Origin: Chloroflexota bacterium
Lineage (GTDB): Bacteria > Chloroflexota > UBA11872 > UBA12225 > JAJDUF01
Direction of reading: 5' to 3'
Length of the DNA stretch: 42,729 nucleotides
Assembly: GCA_022824545.1 (NCBI GenBank)
Contig: JAJDZR010000132.1
Coordinates: 1-42,729, forward strand
Position 1 is the first letter of the stretch. The number at the start of each line of letters is the position of its first letter. The position numbers and the translations under genes were made by a program. The notes under the pieces were generated by a model. It was not told where the DNA came from. It saw only the letters and a program-made list of their open reading frames with translations, and searched no databases. Positions 24,978-32,245 of this stretch are shown in pieces.

Positions 24978-26141
24978 TCACCCGCCCTTGCCGCCCCACG
25001 CCTGCCGGAACTCCGCCGCCGTCGGCAAGCTCGTCCCCGAGACGTAGGGGTACCGCTCGATCAGCGCCGCATCCAGCTCCACCCCCAGCCCCGGCGCCGT
25101 CGGTGGCAGTTGACGGCCGCCCTCCATCCGCCGCGGCTCGACCAGCACCTCGTCCCGCAGCGGATCGAGCAGTTCCGGGAACTCGGCAATCGTACACGTC
25201 GGATTGGCCAGGCAAGCGTGGAAGTTAGCCGCCAGCGACACGCCCGTCGCAAAGCCGTGCGCCGCCACCGGTACCCGCCGACGCTCGCAACGCCGCGCCA
25301 CCTCCAGGAACGGCATGATCCCACCCAGCCACGCCGTATCGGGCTGCGCGATGTCCAGCGCCTCGGCGTCCAGCGCCCGCTCGAACTCGGCCACGTTCGT
25401 AAACCGCTCGCCCATCGCCACCGGCACGCTCGTCGCCGCGCGGATGGCGCGATAGCCGTCCAGGTCCTCGAAATAGGTCGGCTCCTCGAAGAACAGCGGC
25501 TCGAACGGCTCCAGCGCCTGCAGCATCCGCGCCGCGTAGTCCGCCGACCAAGCGTGCTCCAGCAGCGGCGTGCGGCCGGCGTCGAAGGCCACGTCCATCC
25601 GCCCGTCGAGCATCTTATGCACCGCCTCTGCTCGCGCCACGTCCTCGTCGAATGTCCCGAACCCCAGGCGCACCTTGATCGCGTCGTACCCCAGGTCCAG
25701 GCACCGCTCTATCTCGTCACGCACCGCCGGCAGCGGCCAGTAGCCGGGGCACGTGCTCGCGTACAGACGCACCGATGGCTGCGCCAGCCCCCCCAGTAGC
25801 TCGTAGACCGGCACGCCGAGATGCTTGCCTTTCAAGTCCCAGAGCGCCATCTCGATCCCGCTGATGACGCCCATGCCGATCCCGTTCTGCGTCCAGTGCG
25901 TCGCATCCACCAGCTTGCGCCACAGCCGCTGGATCGCCAGCGGGTCCTCACCGATGATCGTCGGCGCCAGCACCTCGACTATGGCCTTTGCCACCAGCGG
26001 CGCCTTCACCCCGGCATAGGTCTCGCCAACCCCGACCGCGCCGCTATCGGTCGTAATCCGCACAAAGCTCGCGCTCCGCAGATAGTCCGCATGGCGATAC
26101 GGCGCGCTCAACAGGATGCACTCGACACTCGCAATCTTCAT
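24978..26141 (-). CDS. Mandelate racemase/muconate lactonizing enzyme family (enolase superfamily)
   Basis: A 387-residue enolase-superfamily enzyme with a complete active site. The capping domain starts MKIASVECILLSAPY. The barrel has the lysine strand AIKVRLGFG (K-x-R), metal ligands Asp in VAFDAGRTP, Glu in FFEEPTYFED and Glu in VAMGERFTN, Asp in IAQPDTAWLGG and the general base His in AAHGFATGV. Such enzymes dehydrate or epimerise sugar acids and related carboxylates through a Mg2+-stabilised enolate. The ATG at 26141 starts the recognisable fold; the frame extends 13 codons upstream without support. Confidence 0.9.
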   Translation of the reverse strand: MKIASVECILLSAPYRHADYLRSASFVRITTDSGAVGVGETYAGVKAPLVAKAIVEVLAPTIIGEDPLAIQRLWRKLVDATHWTQNGIGMGVISGIEMALWDLKGKHLGVPVYELLGGLAQPSVRLYASTCPGYWPLPAVRDEIERCLDLGYDAIKVRLGFGTFDEDVARAEAVHKMLDGRMDVAFDAGRTPLLEHAWSADYAARMLQALEPFEPLFFEEPTYFEDLDGYRAIRAATSVPVAMGERFTNVAEFERALDAEALDIAQPDTAWLGGIMPFLEVARRCERRRVPVAAHGFATGVSLAANFHACLANPTCTIAEFPELLDPLRDEVLVEPRRMEGGRQLPPTAPGLGVELDAALIERYPYVSGTSLPTAAEFRQAWGGKGG

Positions 26142-26212
26142 CCGCCCAAACACCTCATCAGTTCGGCTCCATAGTAGCATGGCAGCGCCGCCGCCACTGC
26201 CGCTACGATGCG

Positions 26213-26221
26213 TGATATACT
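26213..26221 (+). promoter_or_regulatory. Possible -10 box (TGATATACT context)
   Basis: TATACT at 26216-26221 with a TG just upstream fits an extended -10 element. The wider TGATATACTA also occurs at 27115-27124 upstream of the TIR gene. No good -35 box is seen. It lies about 100 bases before the ATG at 26321. Confidence 0.35.
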
Positions 26222-26320
26222 ATCGCCGAGGCTGATCGTAGGGAAGATAAAGCGAGGAAAGGGGCCATCCATACCCAGGCCCAGTCCGATTGCGCTGTTG
26301 GGGAAGACTAAGGTAGTTCA

Positions 26321-26893
26321 ATGCGACAGTTCTTTACGAATCGTTGGATTATTCGGGTGTTGTCCATGGTATTACCCGGTGCTCTGACTGCGCTCGCTGA
26401 ATACATGATAACGGGAGGTGTGGGGGGATGGGCGCCCTTAGTTGCTGTGGTGATAGGCGGCTTTGCATCGGTGCTTGTGCTGTGGCTTGTGGATAAGCGC
26501 AAGGTTGAAGAACCTCCTGCACAACAGAGTCTCCCAGCACACTACACAGAAGGCAAGGACTTTTCCCCCCGAACACCTGCGGAGTTGATAGCATCGGTTA
26601 AAGGCTTGACCGACATTGCAGCTGCAAGCGCTACCCAGCACGACATAGGGCTATGGTTGAGAGTTGATGGGACTGCTAGAAACGTTAAGGAGCATATTTC
26701 CAGTGATGTAATTGAAGTTAGCGTGGTAGAGTCAGGGACTAAAGTGTCATTGTTCTTGGACTTCGCTGCTAGTCGTTGGGGTGCGCGCCTCAGGTCCCTT
26801 GATGTAGGGGATTCGGTCTCGGCTATTGGGAGAATAACGCACATTGCTCGCAGTGGGCATGTCGTACTGGAAGACTGCGAACTACTGAACTAG
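26321..26893 (+). CDS. Membrane-anchored OB-fold-like protein, function unknown
   Basis: A 190-residue protein. Two hydrophobic helices (about 12-30 and 37-57) are followed by a short linker. A soluble domain from about residue 85 has the strand pattern of an OB-fold: LWLRVDGTARNV, VIEVSVVESGTKVSLFLDF, LDVGDSVSAIGRITHIARSGHVVLEDCEL. The soluble domain should face the cytoplasm. The 60 bases from 26641 have 27 G+C (45%), lower than neighbouring catabolic genes, which suggests recent acquisition. The similar OB-like domain in the LRR lipoprotein (22093-23349) is notable. No partner gene is adjacent on either side within 250 bases. Confidence 0.6.
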   Translation: MRQFFTNRWIIRVLSMVLPGALTALAEYMITGGVGGWAPLVAVVIGGFASVLVLWLVDKRKVEEPPAQQSLPAHYTEGKDFSPRTPAELIASVKGLTDIAAASATQHDIGLWLRVDGTARNVKEHISSDVIEVSVVESGTKVSLFLDFAASRWGARLRSLDVGDSVSAIGRITHIARSGHVVLEDCELLN

Positions 26894-27193
26894 CACGATT
26901 CGTTTACGAGGCTCCTTCCGATCAGAGAGGCTACCAGCGGGCAGTGCTGGCACAGTGCCCGTGCGATTCTCTTCCCGATCTGACCTCGAGCCCGCGCCTA
27001 CACCGCGGGCACACCGTTTCTAACCTGACTAAACAACAGGGCGCACCAGGCAGAAGTACCAGCCAGCAGCGGGCGCAGGTGAGCACAGTTAAAACTTGCC
27101 ATCACTGTTTCGCCTGATATACTACTCACTGGGCTTTGGTCGAGCGACATGCTTGCAAGGAACACTCACTACGGAGGAGAAAGAGATTGAAGC
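26894..27193. other. Spacer upstream of TIR gene, no gene seen
   Basis: Exactly 300 bases without a supported gene. An imperfect hairpin around 26939-26962 (GGGCA with TGCCC) could end the upstream transcript. The right end carries the promoter described at 27096-27123. Confidence 0.5.
27096..27123 (+). promoter_or_regulatory. Probable sigma-70-type promoter of the TIR operon
   Basis: TTGCCA (27096-27101) and TATACT (27118-27123) are separated by 16 bases, with TG just upstream of the -10. The ATG of the TIR gene lies 70 bases downstream, preceded by GGAGGAGAAAGAG. Confidence 0.5.
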
Positions 27194-27583
27194 ATGGCAA
27201 TGAAAAGAGCTTTCATTAGTTTTGACTTTGACCACGATGAAGAGCTTCGCGACGCATTGGTAGGTCAGGCGAAAAACCCCGATTCTCCATTCCGTATCGC
27301 AGATTGGTCGGTGAGAGAACCCTTTACCAGCAATTGGAGAAAGAAGGTCCGGGAACGTATACGACGAACTGATCTGACTATTGTCATCTGCGGAACGAAC
27401 ACACATACGGCGAGGGGCGTGGCAGCCGAGCTAACCATCACCCGCGAAGAAGCGAAGCCTTACTTTCTGCTGAAAGGGCGACCGCATACGACTTGCACAA
27501 AGCCAGCTATGGCACTTAAGGCAGATAAGATTTATAAGTGGACTTGGGAGAACTTGAAGAAGCTGATCGCAGGAGAGAGATGA
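27194..27583 (+). CDS. ThsB-like TIR domain protein
   Basis: A 129-residue single-domain protein matching the MTH538/ThsB TIR-like family. It starts KRAFISFDFDHDEELRDAL, continues with SVREPFTSNWRKKVRERIRRTDLTIVICGTNT, then GVAAELTITREEAKP with a candidate catalytic Glu at residue 79. In Thoeris systems ThsB senses phage infection and makes an NAD-derived signal for ThsA; related TIR proteins occur in other defence contexts. No ThsA (SIR2/SLOG) gene is present here. The only close partner is the small membrane-protein gene starting 3 bases after the stop, with which it forms a two-gene operon. GC content is moderately lower than the flanks (33 of 60 bases from 27241). Confidence 0.85.
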   Translation: MAMKRAFISFDFDHDEELRDALVGQAKNPDSPFRIADWSVREPFTSNWRKKVRERIRRTDLTIVICGTNTHTARGVAAELTITREEAKPYFLLKGRPHTTCTKPAMALKADKIYKWTWENLKKLIAGER

Positions 27584-27586
27584 CTC

Positions 27587-28094
27587 ATGGTTGAGCAGTC
27601 GAGCGAGAGTCTACTTCATCGCACGAAAGAAACCTATGATGGATCCTTCAGCACGGACCTGCTAGAGCAGTACAAGCTCTTCGTCCAATCTGCCGAGAAC
27701 GTGAGCGCGCGCCGGGTCGCATCTAACCGTTACCTACTCCATCAACGCGGCCCTAGTCGCGCTGTACGGGCTTCAGTCCACGAGTTTCGGTCAGAACTAC
27801 TGGGCATTGCCGATTCCCGTCATGGGAATTACCGTCTGCCTGCTCTGGTTTCTAATCATCAAGTCGCACGCCGACCTGAACGGCATCAAGTTCGATGTGA
27901 TTCACGAGCTTGAGCAGCATTTGCCAGCGGCGACGTACAAGTATGAGTGGTACTTGGCTGAGGGGGGTCAAGGCAAGACCTACCGGGCAGTAACAACCAT
28001 TGAACAGTGGGTGCCTGTACTGTTCGCTTTGCTGCACGTGGTCTTGGCGATCTTGATCATTCTCGCAATCGCTGGCGTCATAGAGTGGACGTAA
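27587..28094 (+). pseudogene. Small membrane protein (RipA/8xMP-like), frameshifted
   Basis: Two frames together give one protein. From the ATG at 27587 the first frame encodes the N-terminal helix YKLFVQSAENVSARRVASNRYL. The next frame continues directly with SINAALVALYGLQSTSFGQNYW, LPIPVMGITVCLLWFLII and a final membrane helix VPVLFALLHVVLAILIILAI, ending at 28094. The crossing point is near 27737, a +1 (or -2) shift. The intact form (about 169 residues) would have four membrane helices and resembles the RipA-type octameric small membrane proteins often found next to TIR-like genes. GGAGAGAG precedes the start, overlapping the end of the TIR gene. The shift may be a real mutation, an assembly error or recoding. 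Confidence 0.65.
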
Positions 28095-28139
28095 TGACCA
28101 TCACCACCGAATACGACAACGCATAGGGCACCGTGGCTG

Positions 28140-29090
28140 TTAGGGTGTGCCCGGCACCACCCGTACCGACACGTCCCGCCCCGCCGAGTTCACCGGCCCA
28201 CCGGCGGTATCTTCCTCCTCGCCCGGTCCAGTAGGGCAGGCATCGGCCAGCACGCGCCGCGATACCTCAGTCACGAGCATTCCTTCGGTCGGCAAGTGCT
28301 CGGCAATGAGTTGGCCGTGCGGATCGGTGGCGAGCACCAGCCCCGGAAACCAACTCGATCCACTCTTGCCGGCCTGGTTGGCGTAGAAGATGTACAGCCC
28401 ACTCTGCGCCGACCACCGCCGCATCAGCTTGACGTGCAGCGCCCGGTGCGCCTCGGCCTGCTTGCTCTGGTCTCCGTCCGGCCCGACCAATTCAGGCATC
28501 CCGCTCCCGGCCACGCAGAGCAGGAAGAACTCGGCGCCAGCGTCCGCCGCCAGCCGAAAGTAGTCGCCGCGCTGGAGGTCGGCGCAGATACCGACCGCAA
28601 AGCGCCAGCCTTGAGACTCGATCACCGGCAGCGTCTGCCCTGGCTCGAAATACTCGCGCTCGCCCCCCGGCAGCCACATCTTGTCGTAGGTAGCGAGGTA
28701 GCCGGCCGGCCCGACGATCAGCGCGCTGTTGAACCGCCGGGCGCCCCGCCGCTCGACCGTGCCGACGACGGCCGTCATCCCCAACTCCCGGCAGAGCGCC
28801 TCCAGCCGCGGCACCGCCATCCGCGCGGCGTCGTCTATCGCCGCCAGCCCCGCGTCGTCTGCCAAGGTGGATTTGTTGACCGAACCAGTGATGCACTCTT
28901 CCGGGAACACCGCAAACCGCGCCCCGGCGTGCCTGGCCCGCCGCAGCCACATTTCCACTCGGTCAAGGTTGACTGCCGGCTGGCCCATCGCGCTATGCAT
29001 CGCCACCGCCGCGACTTGCACCGTCTCCGCGTCCGCCGGATCGCCCGGCGCTGATCCACGAGATACAGCCGGCAGCGTGGCCGAACCCAT
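28140..29090 (-). CDS. Carbon-nitrogen hydrolase (nitrilase superfamily)
   Basis: A 316-residue nitrilase-fold enzyme with the full catalytic triad: Glu in FAVFPEECITG, Lys in LATYDKMWLPGGERE and Cys in FAVGICADLQRGDYF. Members hydrolyse amides, nitriles or carbamoyl groups through a thioester on the Cys. The ATG at 29090 gives the conventional N-terminus. A GTG at 29123 would overlap the upstream dioxygenase gene by 8 bases but has no ribosome site. The C-terminal 40 residues extend past the fold and are Glu/Pro/Gly-rich. It is probably co-transcribed with the PhyH-type gene upstream. Confidence 0.88.
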   Translation of the reverse strand: MGSATLPAVSRGSAPGDPADAETVQVAAVAMHSAMGQPAVNLDRVEMWLRRARHAGARFAVFPEECITGSVNKSTLADDAGLAAIDDAARMAVPRLEALCRELGMTAVVGTVERRGARRFNSALIVGPAGYLATYDKMWLPGGEREYFEPGQTLPVIESQGWRFAVGICADLQRGDYFRLAADAGAEFFLLCVAGSGMPELVGPDGDQSKQAEAHRALHVKLMRRWSAQSGLYIFYANQAGKSGSSWFPGLVLATDPHGQLIAEHLPTEGMLVTEVSRRVLADACPTGPGEEEDTAGGPVNSAGRDVSVRVVPGTP

Positions 29091-29115
29091 GACGCCGATC
29101 CTGCTCCCCGGACCA

Positions 29116-29886
29116 CTAGCCACCGATTGGCAGGCGCGTATAGTTCGCGTGGTAGTCGGGGGGCTGGTCCATCATCGGGCAATCGGCGTGCTTGTAGCAG
29201 AGCGTTAGCGCCCGGCGCCGGTGCGGCGTGGGGTTGGGGCCGGAGCGGTGCAGCACATAGTTGTTCAGTAGGTAGGCTTCGCCCGGCTTGGCCGGGAGCG
29301 GGACTTCCTGCCCCACGCGCTTGTCCGCCTCCGCCTCCAGTTGACTACCGCCGTCTTGGACGCGATGCTGCAGCAAGCCGAGCGCTTGCGTGCCGGGCAG
29401 AATCTCCAGCGCGCCATTCTCCACCTGCGCCTCGTCCATCGCCGTCCAGATAGTCACGAACTGACCCGGTTCGGCGGGGTGTCCGGGGCCGGCATCCTGA
29501 TGCCACTTCAGCGGCGAGCCGTCAAAGGCCGGTTTGAGCAGGGCAAACGCCCGCGAGATCGTCACCTCCGGCCCGAGCAGCTGCTCGAGCAGCGACAGAA
29601 ACGTCGGGTGGCAGAAATACTCCAGGAACACCGGGTCCCGATCGAGCTTGGTGAGCTTGCGGTAGTGCGGCGACGGCCCGATGTAGTCATACCCCGGGGA
29701 CGCGCCCAGCTTCTCCCGCAGCGCCGGCTCGATCTGGTACTGGATTTGCTCGCTGTACTTCGATCCCAGCGTCAGATCGTCCAAGTGCTGCCGTAGCTCT
29801 GCCAGTTGCTCATCCGACGCCACTTGGCCCAACGGCAGATACCCATCCGCCTCGAACCGCTGCACCTGCGCTTTCGTCAACATCAC
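29116..29886 (-). CDS. Phytanoyl-CoA dioxygenase (PhyH) family protein
   Basis: A 256-residue Fe(II)/2-oxoglutarate-dependent oxygenase. The HxD pair is in KWHQDAGPGHP, the downstream strand VTIWTAMDEAQVENGALEILPGT is typical, and the distal His with the 2-oxoglutarate Arg is in YVLHRSGPNPTPHRRRAL. The N-terminus KAQVQRFEADGYLPLG is the usual family start. It would hydroxylate a small organic substrate. GGGAGGGTGTG precedes paired ATG codons; the first is used here. The nitrilase gene follows 25 bases downstream, suggesting a joint pathway. Confidence 0.9.
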   Translation of the reverse strand: MMLTKAQVQRFEADGYLPLGQVASDEQLAELRQHLDDLTLGSKYSEQIQYQIEPALREKLGASPGYDYIGPSPHYRKLTKLDRDPVFLEYFCHPTFLSLLEQLLGPEVTISRAFALLKPAFDGSPLKWHQDAGPGHPAEPGQFVTIWTAMDEAQVENGALEILPGTQALGLLQHRVQDGGSQLEAEADKRVGQEVPLPAKPGEAYLLNNYVLHRSGPNPTPHRRRALTLCYKHADCPMMDQPPDYHANYTRLPIGG

Positions 29887-29980
29887 ACCCTCCCGTCATA
29901 TCCCACGACCGGGCTGGGAATCACCCACTCGCCGCTGTTGTGTCCGCCCGGTAGGGACACGGCAGCATCTCTCCGTGGAA

Positions 29981-30433
29981 CTAGCCCGAGACTCCCCGCA
30001 GTGGCGCGGCCTCCTGCACTCCGACCACCAGCTCGCGGCCCAAGACACGGAGCGCGCTATTGATCCGGCTGGTGTCGGTGCCGTGCCGGGGATCGAGCAG
30101 GAGACCCACCGCTTGCTCGTCTGTACCAAGCTGTTGGGCGAAGGCGATGCGCGTCAGACCACGCTCACGGAAAACCAAGGCCAGGGCGGCCTTCGCTGCC
30201 ATGTCAGGAGGCACCACGACGTAGTGCTCACCGGCTTGCCGCGCGCTCGGGACCGGGATCGGCTCCCCATCGTCAATCCGTCCCGCAATCGCTTCTTCCA
30301 GCGCGTCCTGGGCTTCGGCGAGCGCTTCCGCCTCATCCACGCCGGAAGTAAGGCACTCCGGCAAGTCGCGGAACGAGACGACGATCTCGTCCTCCCCAGT
30401 GCGTTGCAAGAGCGCCGGATAGAGAAACCGCAT
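29981..30433 (-). CDS. hicB: HicB-family antitoxin with C-terminal HTH
   Basis: A 150-residue antitoxin. The N-terminal half is the RNase-H-like HicB domain (FLYPALLQRTGEDEIVVSFRDLPECLTSG, with ALAEAQDALEEAIAGRIDDGEPIP). The C-terminal half (about 105-145) is an Xre-like helix-turn-helix segment (RIAFAQQLGTDEQAVGLLLDPRHGT). HicB neutralises HicA and, through the HTH, can repress its own operon. It lies 21 bases after hicA, the usual order. AGGAAG precedes the ATG. Confidence 0.88.
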   Translation of the reverse strand: MRFLYPALLQRTGEDEIVVSFRDLPECLTSGVDEAEALAEAQDALEEAIAGRIDDGEPIPVPSARQAGEHYVVVPPDMAAKAALALVFRERGLTRIAFAQQLGTDEQAVGLLLDPRHGTDTSRINSALRVLGRELVVGVQEAAPLRGVSG

Positions 30434-30454
30434 AGCTTCCTCACACGAAGATCA

Positions 30455-30670
30455 TCAGCGAAAATCGGCCCGTTCCAGCCCCAGTTGACGAATCATACTG
30501 GACAGCAAGCCAGCACCGATCTCCTTGCGGCGGTCCTTTACGATAGTCTTGCGTGTCCCGTAGTACAGCGTGATGTGGCTCCCCTTCCCACGCTTGGCGT
30601 CGGTACGGACAGAGACTCCGCGCTGCCGCCCCAGCTCGAACACCCTGGCGATGAACTCCCTCCCCTTCAC
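30455..30670 (-). CDS. hicA: HicA-family mRNA interferase toxin
   Basis: A 71-residue dsRBD-like toxin with the catalytic-type His32 in GKGSHITLYYG and the C-terminal helix IGAGLLSSMIRQLGL, typical of HicA. Family toxins cleave mRNA and tmRNA and are held inactive by HicB, encoded just downstream. The start is GTG at 30670, preceded by AAAGGT. The next element upstream is the inverted-repeat cassette at 30784-31410. Confidence 0.85.
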   Translation of the reverse strand: MKGREFIARVFELGRQRGVSVRTDAKRGKGSHITLYYGTRKTIVKDRRKEIGAGLLSSMIRQLGLERADFR

Positions 30671-30776
30671 ACCTTTAGTATGGGGCAGCAGTGCCTGAAC
30701 ATCAAGCGTTAGGCTGACAACACACCATATCGGCGATAGCGTGCGAAGGCTGAACAGAACACGTATGCGATTAGCG

Positions 30777-30783
30777 TAGCCCT
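30777..30783. repeat. Left copy of 7-bp direct repeat TAGCCCT
   Basis: TAGCCCT occurs here and again at 31411-31417, immediately outside the cassette bounded by 21-bp inverted repeats. This is the pattern of a target-site duplication. Confidence 0.75.
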
Positions 30784-30784
30784 C

Positions 30785-30805
30785 GGTAGTGTCTTAGTTT
30801 GAAAT
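30785..30805 (+). repeat. Left terminal inverted repeat (21 bp)
   Basis: Exact reverse complement of 31390-31410. The match ends abruptly on the inner side. Confidence 0.95.
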
Positions 30806-31018
30806 AATGGATTTTCGTTGCTGGGAATTACATCGAATGTTACTCCGGCAGGCCGCCGCGCTCGTGAGCAGGAGCAGGATTCCCTACCACGATATCCGCC
30901 CGTCAGGGTTTTCGGACAGCCTCATGTAGAATGCTGGCAAGTAAGGCCCGCTCCTAGACTCCCTCCGGTCGAGGGCGAAAACGGCCTCTAACAACTTCCG
31001 CGCAAAGAGAGGTGTAGC

Positions 31019-31381
31019 ATGCAAAGCGTTCAGGGATTCGGCGGGTTCTTCTTTCGGGCAAAGAACCCGGATAGACTCGCGAAATGGTATCAGGATCACC
31101 TTGGCATCAATCCTGCTCCGACGAACATGGAGATGGAGCCCTGGGTGACCGAGTCCGGGGTCACGGTTTTCTCGCCCTTCGATGCTCACACGGACTATTT
31201 CGCAGCGGACAAGACTTTCATGCTGAATTTCCGCGTGGCCGATTTGGACGCGATGGTCGCACAACTGAAGTCTGCGGATATCGAGGTCAGCCACGAAAGC
31301 GAGATGGAGGGCATCGGCCGCTTCGCCCGCATCCACGACCCCGAAGGAAACGCGCTCGAACTTTGGGAACCCACGTCGTGA
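31019..31381 (+). CDS. VOC (glyoxalase/bleomycin-resistance) family protein carried by the cassette
   Basis: A 120-residue single VOC unit made of two beta-alpha-beta-beta-beta modules: GFFFRAKNPDRLAKWYQDHLGI and FMLNFRVADLDAMVAQLKSADIEV, ending RIHDPEGNALELWEP, where the Glu is the usual metal ligand. Members include lyases, dioxygenases, isomerases and antibiotic-binding proteins, normally acting as dimers. The exact reaction is unknown. GAGAGGTGTAGC precedes the ATG. The gene occupies most of the cassette and its stop lies 8 bases before the right inverted repeat. It may be a cargo gene giving detoxification or resistance. Confidence 0.88.
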   Translation: MQSVQGFGGFFFRAKNPDRLAKWYQDHLGINPAPTNMEMEPWVTESGVTVFSPFDAHTDYFAADKTFMLNFRVADLDAMVAQLKSADIEVSHESEMEGIGRFARIHDPEGNALELWEPTS

Positions 31382-31389
31382 GATTCGAC

Positions 31390-31410
31390 ATTTCAAACTA
31401 AGACACTACC
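31390..31410 (-). repeat. Right terminal inverted repeat (21 bp)
   Basis: Exact reverse complement of 30785-30805. Its outermost base supplies the last base of the TAG stop of the neighbouring minus-strand gene. Confidence 0.95.
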
Positions 31411-32099
31411 TAGCCCTGCGCTGCCAGGTAGTCGTCCAGGCTGTAGTCCGGGTCGCGCAGTTCGGCGAACATCGCCGCCTCTTTCTCCTGCACCTCTAGC
31501 GCCTTGTCGTGTACCTGGTCGGCCACAGCCGGCGGAATCACCAGCGCGCCGTTCTCGTCCGCGTGGATGAAGTCGCCCGGCCGCACCGTCATGCCGTCAA
31601 TCACCACCGGGCTATTGATGTCGAGCCAGCGCAGCCGACCGTGCATCGGCGACACCCCCGCGCCCCAGCAGGGCAGCGGCACGTCGCGCACGCCGGCCAG
31701 GTCCCGGATGCTTCCGTTCGTCAAGAACCCGACCGCGCCGGCCAGCATCATCCGCGTGCCCATCCCATCACCAATCGTGACGGTATAACGTGGCCTGGGA
31801 CCAACCGATTCCATGACGGCAAAGACCGGCAGCCCCTCGGCCCCGGCACTTCGTGCCGCCTGCTGGATCGAGCGCAGCCAGTCGTTGAACAAGCTCCCCA
31901 CTTTCTCGGTCCCCGCAGTCGTGCTATCCATCCGAGCGGTCACAGCGATGCCCACCCGCGGCCCCAGCTCCGGCATCAGGGCGCGCACGTCTGGTCCGGT
32001 GTACCCGACCGTCGGGTCCTGCACCTCCAGCAGCTCCAAGCCGTTGGCCACCGTCGGGGAATCGAACTCCACCAGCCGCCTGATCTTCTCGTAATCCAT
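31410..32099 (-). CDS. RraA-like family protein
   Basis: A 229-residue protein of the RraA/HMG-aldolase-like fold. Signatures are GDGMGTRMMLAGAVGFLTNGSIRDL (residues about 105-130) and VIDGMTVRPGDFIHADENGALVIPP near 170-190. The R-D pair and D-x-x-G-x-x-x-I-P segment form the usual active site. Some members inhibit RNase E; most in catabolic clusters cleave 4-hydroxy-4-methyl-2-oxoglutarate-like compounds or act on sugar-acid derivatives. GGAGG lies upstream of the ATG. The stop codon is completed by the inserted cassette, so the C-terminus was probably changed by the insertion. Confidence 0.85.
   Translation of the reverse strand: MDYEKIRRLVEFDSPTVANGLELLEVQDPTVGYTGPDVRALMPELGPRVGIAVTARMDSTTAGTEKVGSLFNDWLRSIQQAARSAGAEGLPVFAVMESVGPRPRYTVTIGDGMGTRMMLAGAVGFLTNGSIRDLAGVRDVPLPCWGAGVSPMHGRLRWLDINSPVVIDGMTVRPGDFIHADENGALVIPPAVADQVHDKALEVQEKEAAMFAELRDPDYSLDDYLAAQG
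31411..31417. repeat. Right copy of 7-bp direct repeat TAGCCCT
   Basis: Pairs with 30777-30783 as the target-site duplication of the cassette. It lies within the last codons of the RraA-like gene. Confidence 0.75.
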
Positions 32100-32245
32100 G
32101 CCGCATGCCTCCGCGTGTGGTGTCGGTCAGCGCCAATCCTACCACTGTTTCTGAGCACACCGCCCGTCGGCGCCATCTGTACGCCAGACTACGGCCGTGC
32201 CTCTACCCAGCGCGTAGAATGTCCTATGAGCGGAGTGCCAAGATC

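Larger units (their letters stand above)
30784..31410. mobile_element. 627-bp transposase-less cassette with 21-bp terminal inverted repeats
   Basis: Bases 30785-30805 and 31390-31410 are perfect 21-bp inverted repeats (ends GGTAGTGTCTTAG and CTAAGACACTACC). They are flanked by the 7-bp direct repeat TAGCCCT. Inside is one complete gene, a VOC-family protein, plus about 210 bases upstream of it with no other gene. No transposase or recombinase is present, so mobilisation must have been by an enzyme encoded elsewhere, as for MITEs. The insertion lies between hicA and the end of the RraA-like gene. Confidence 0.85.

Noticed and set aside
28296..29054. Plus-strand ORF opposite the nitrilase gene
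   Set aside because: Composition typical of an antisense mirror; the minus-strand frame has the full Glu-Lys-Cys triad.
31084..31401. Second ORF overlapping the VOC gene
   Set aside because: It is a shifted frame without motifs; the 31019-31381 frame has the VOC fold and a ribosome site.
30784..31410. Cassette as an ordinary insertion sequence
   Set aside because: The interior has no transposase; its only gene is a VOC-family protein.
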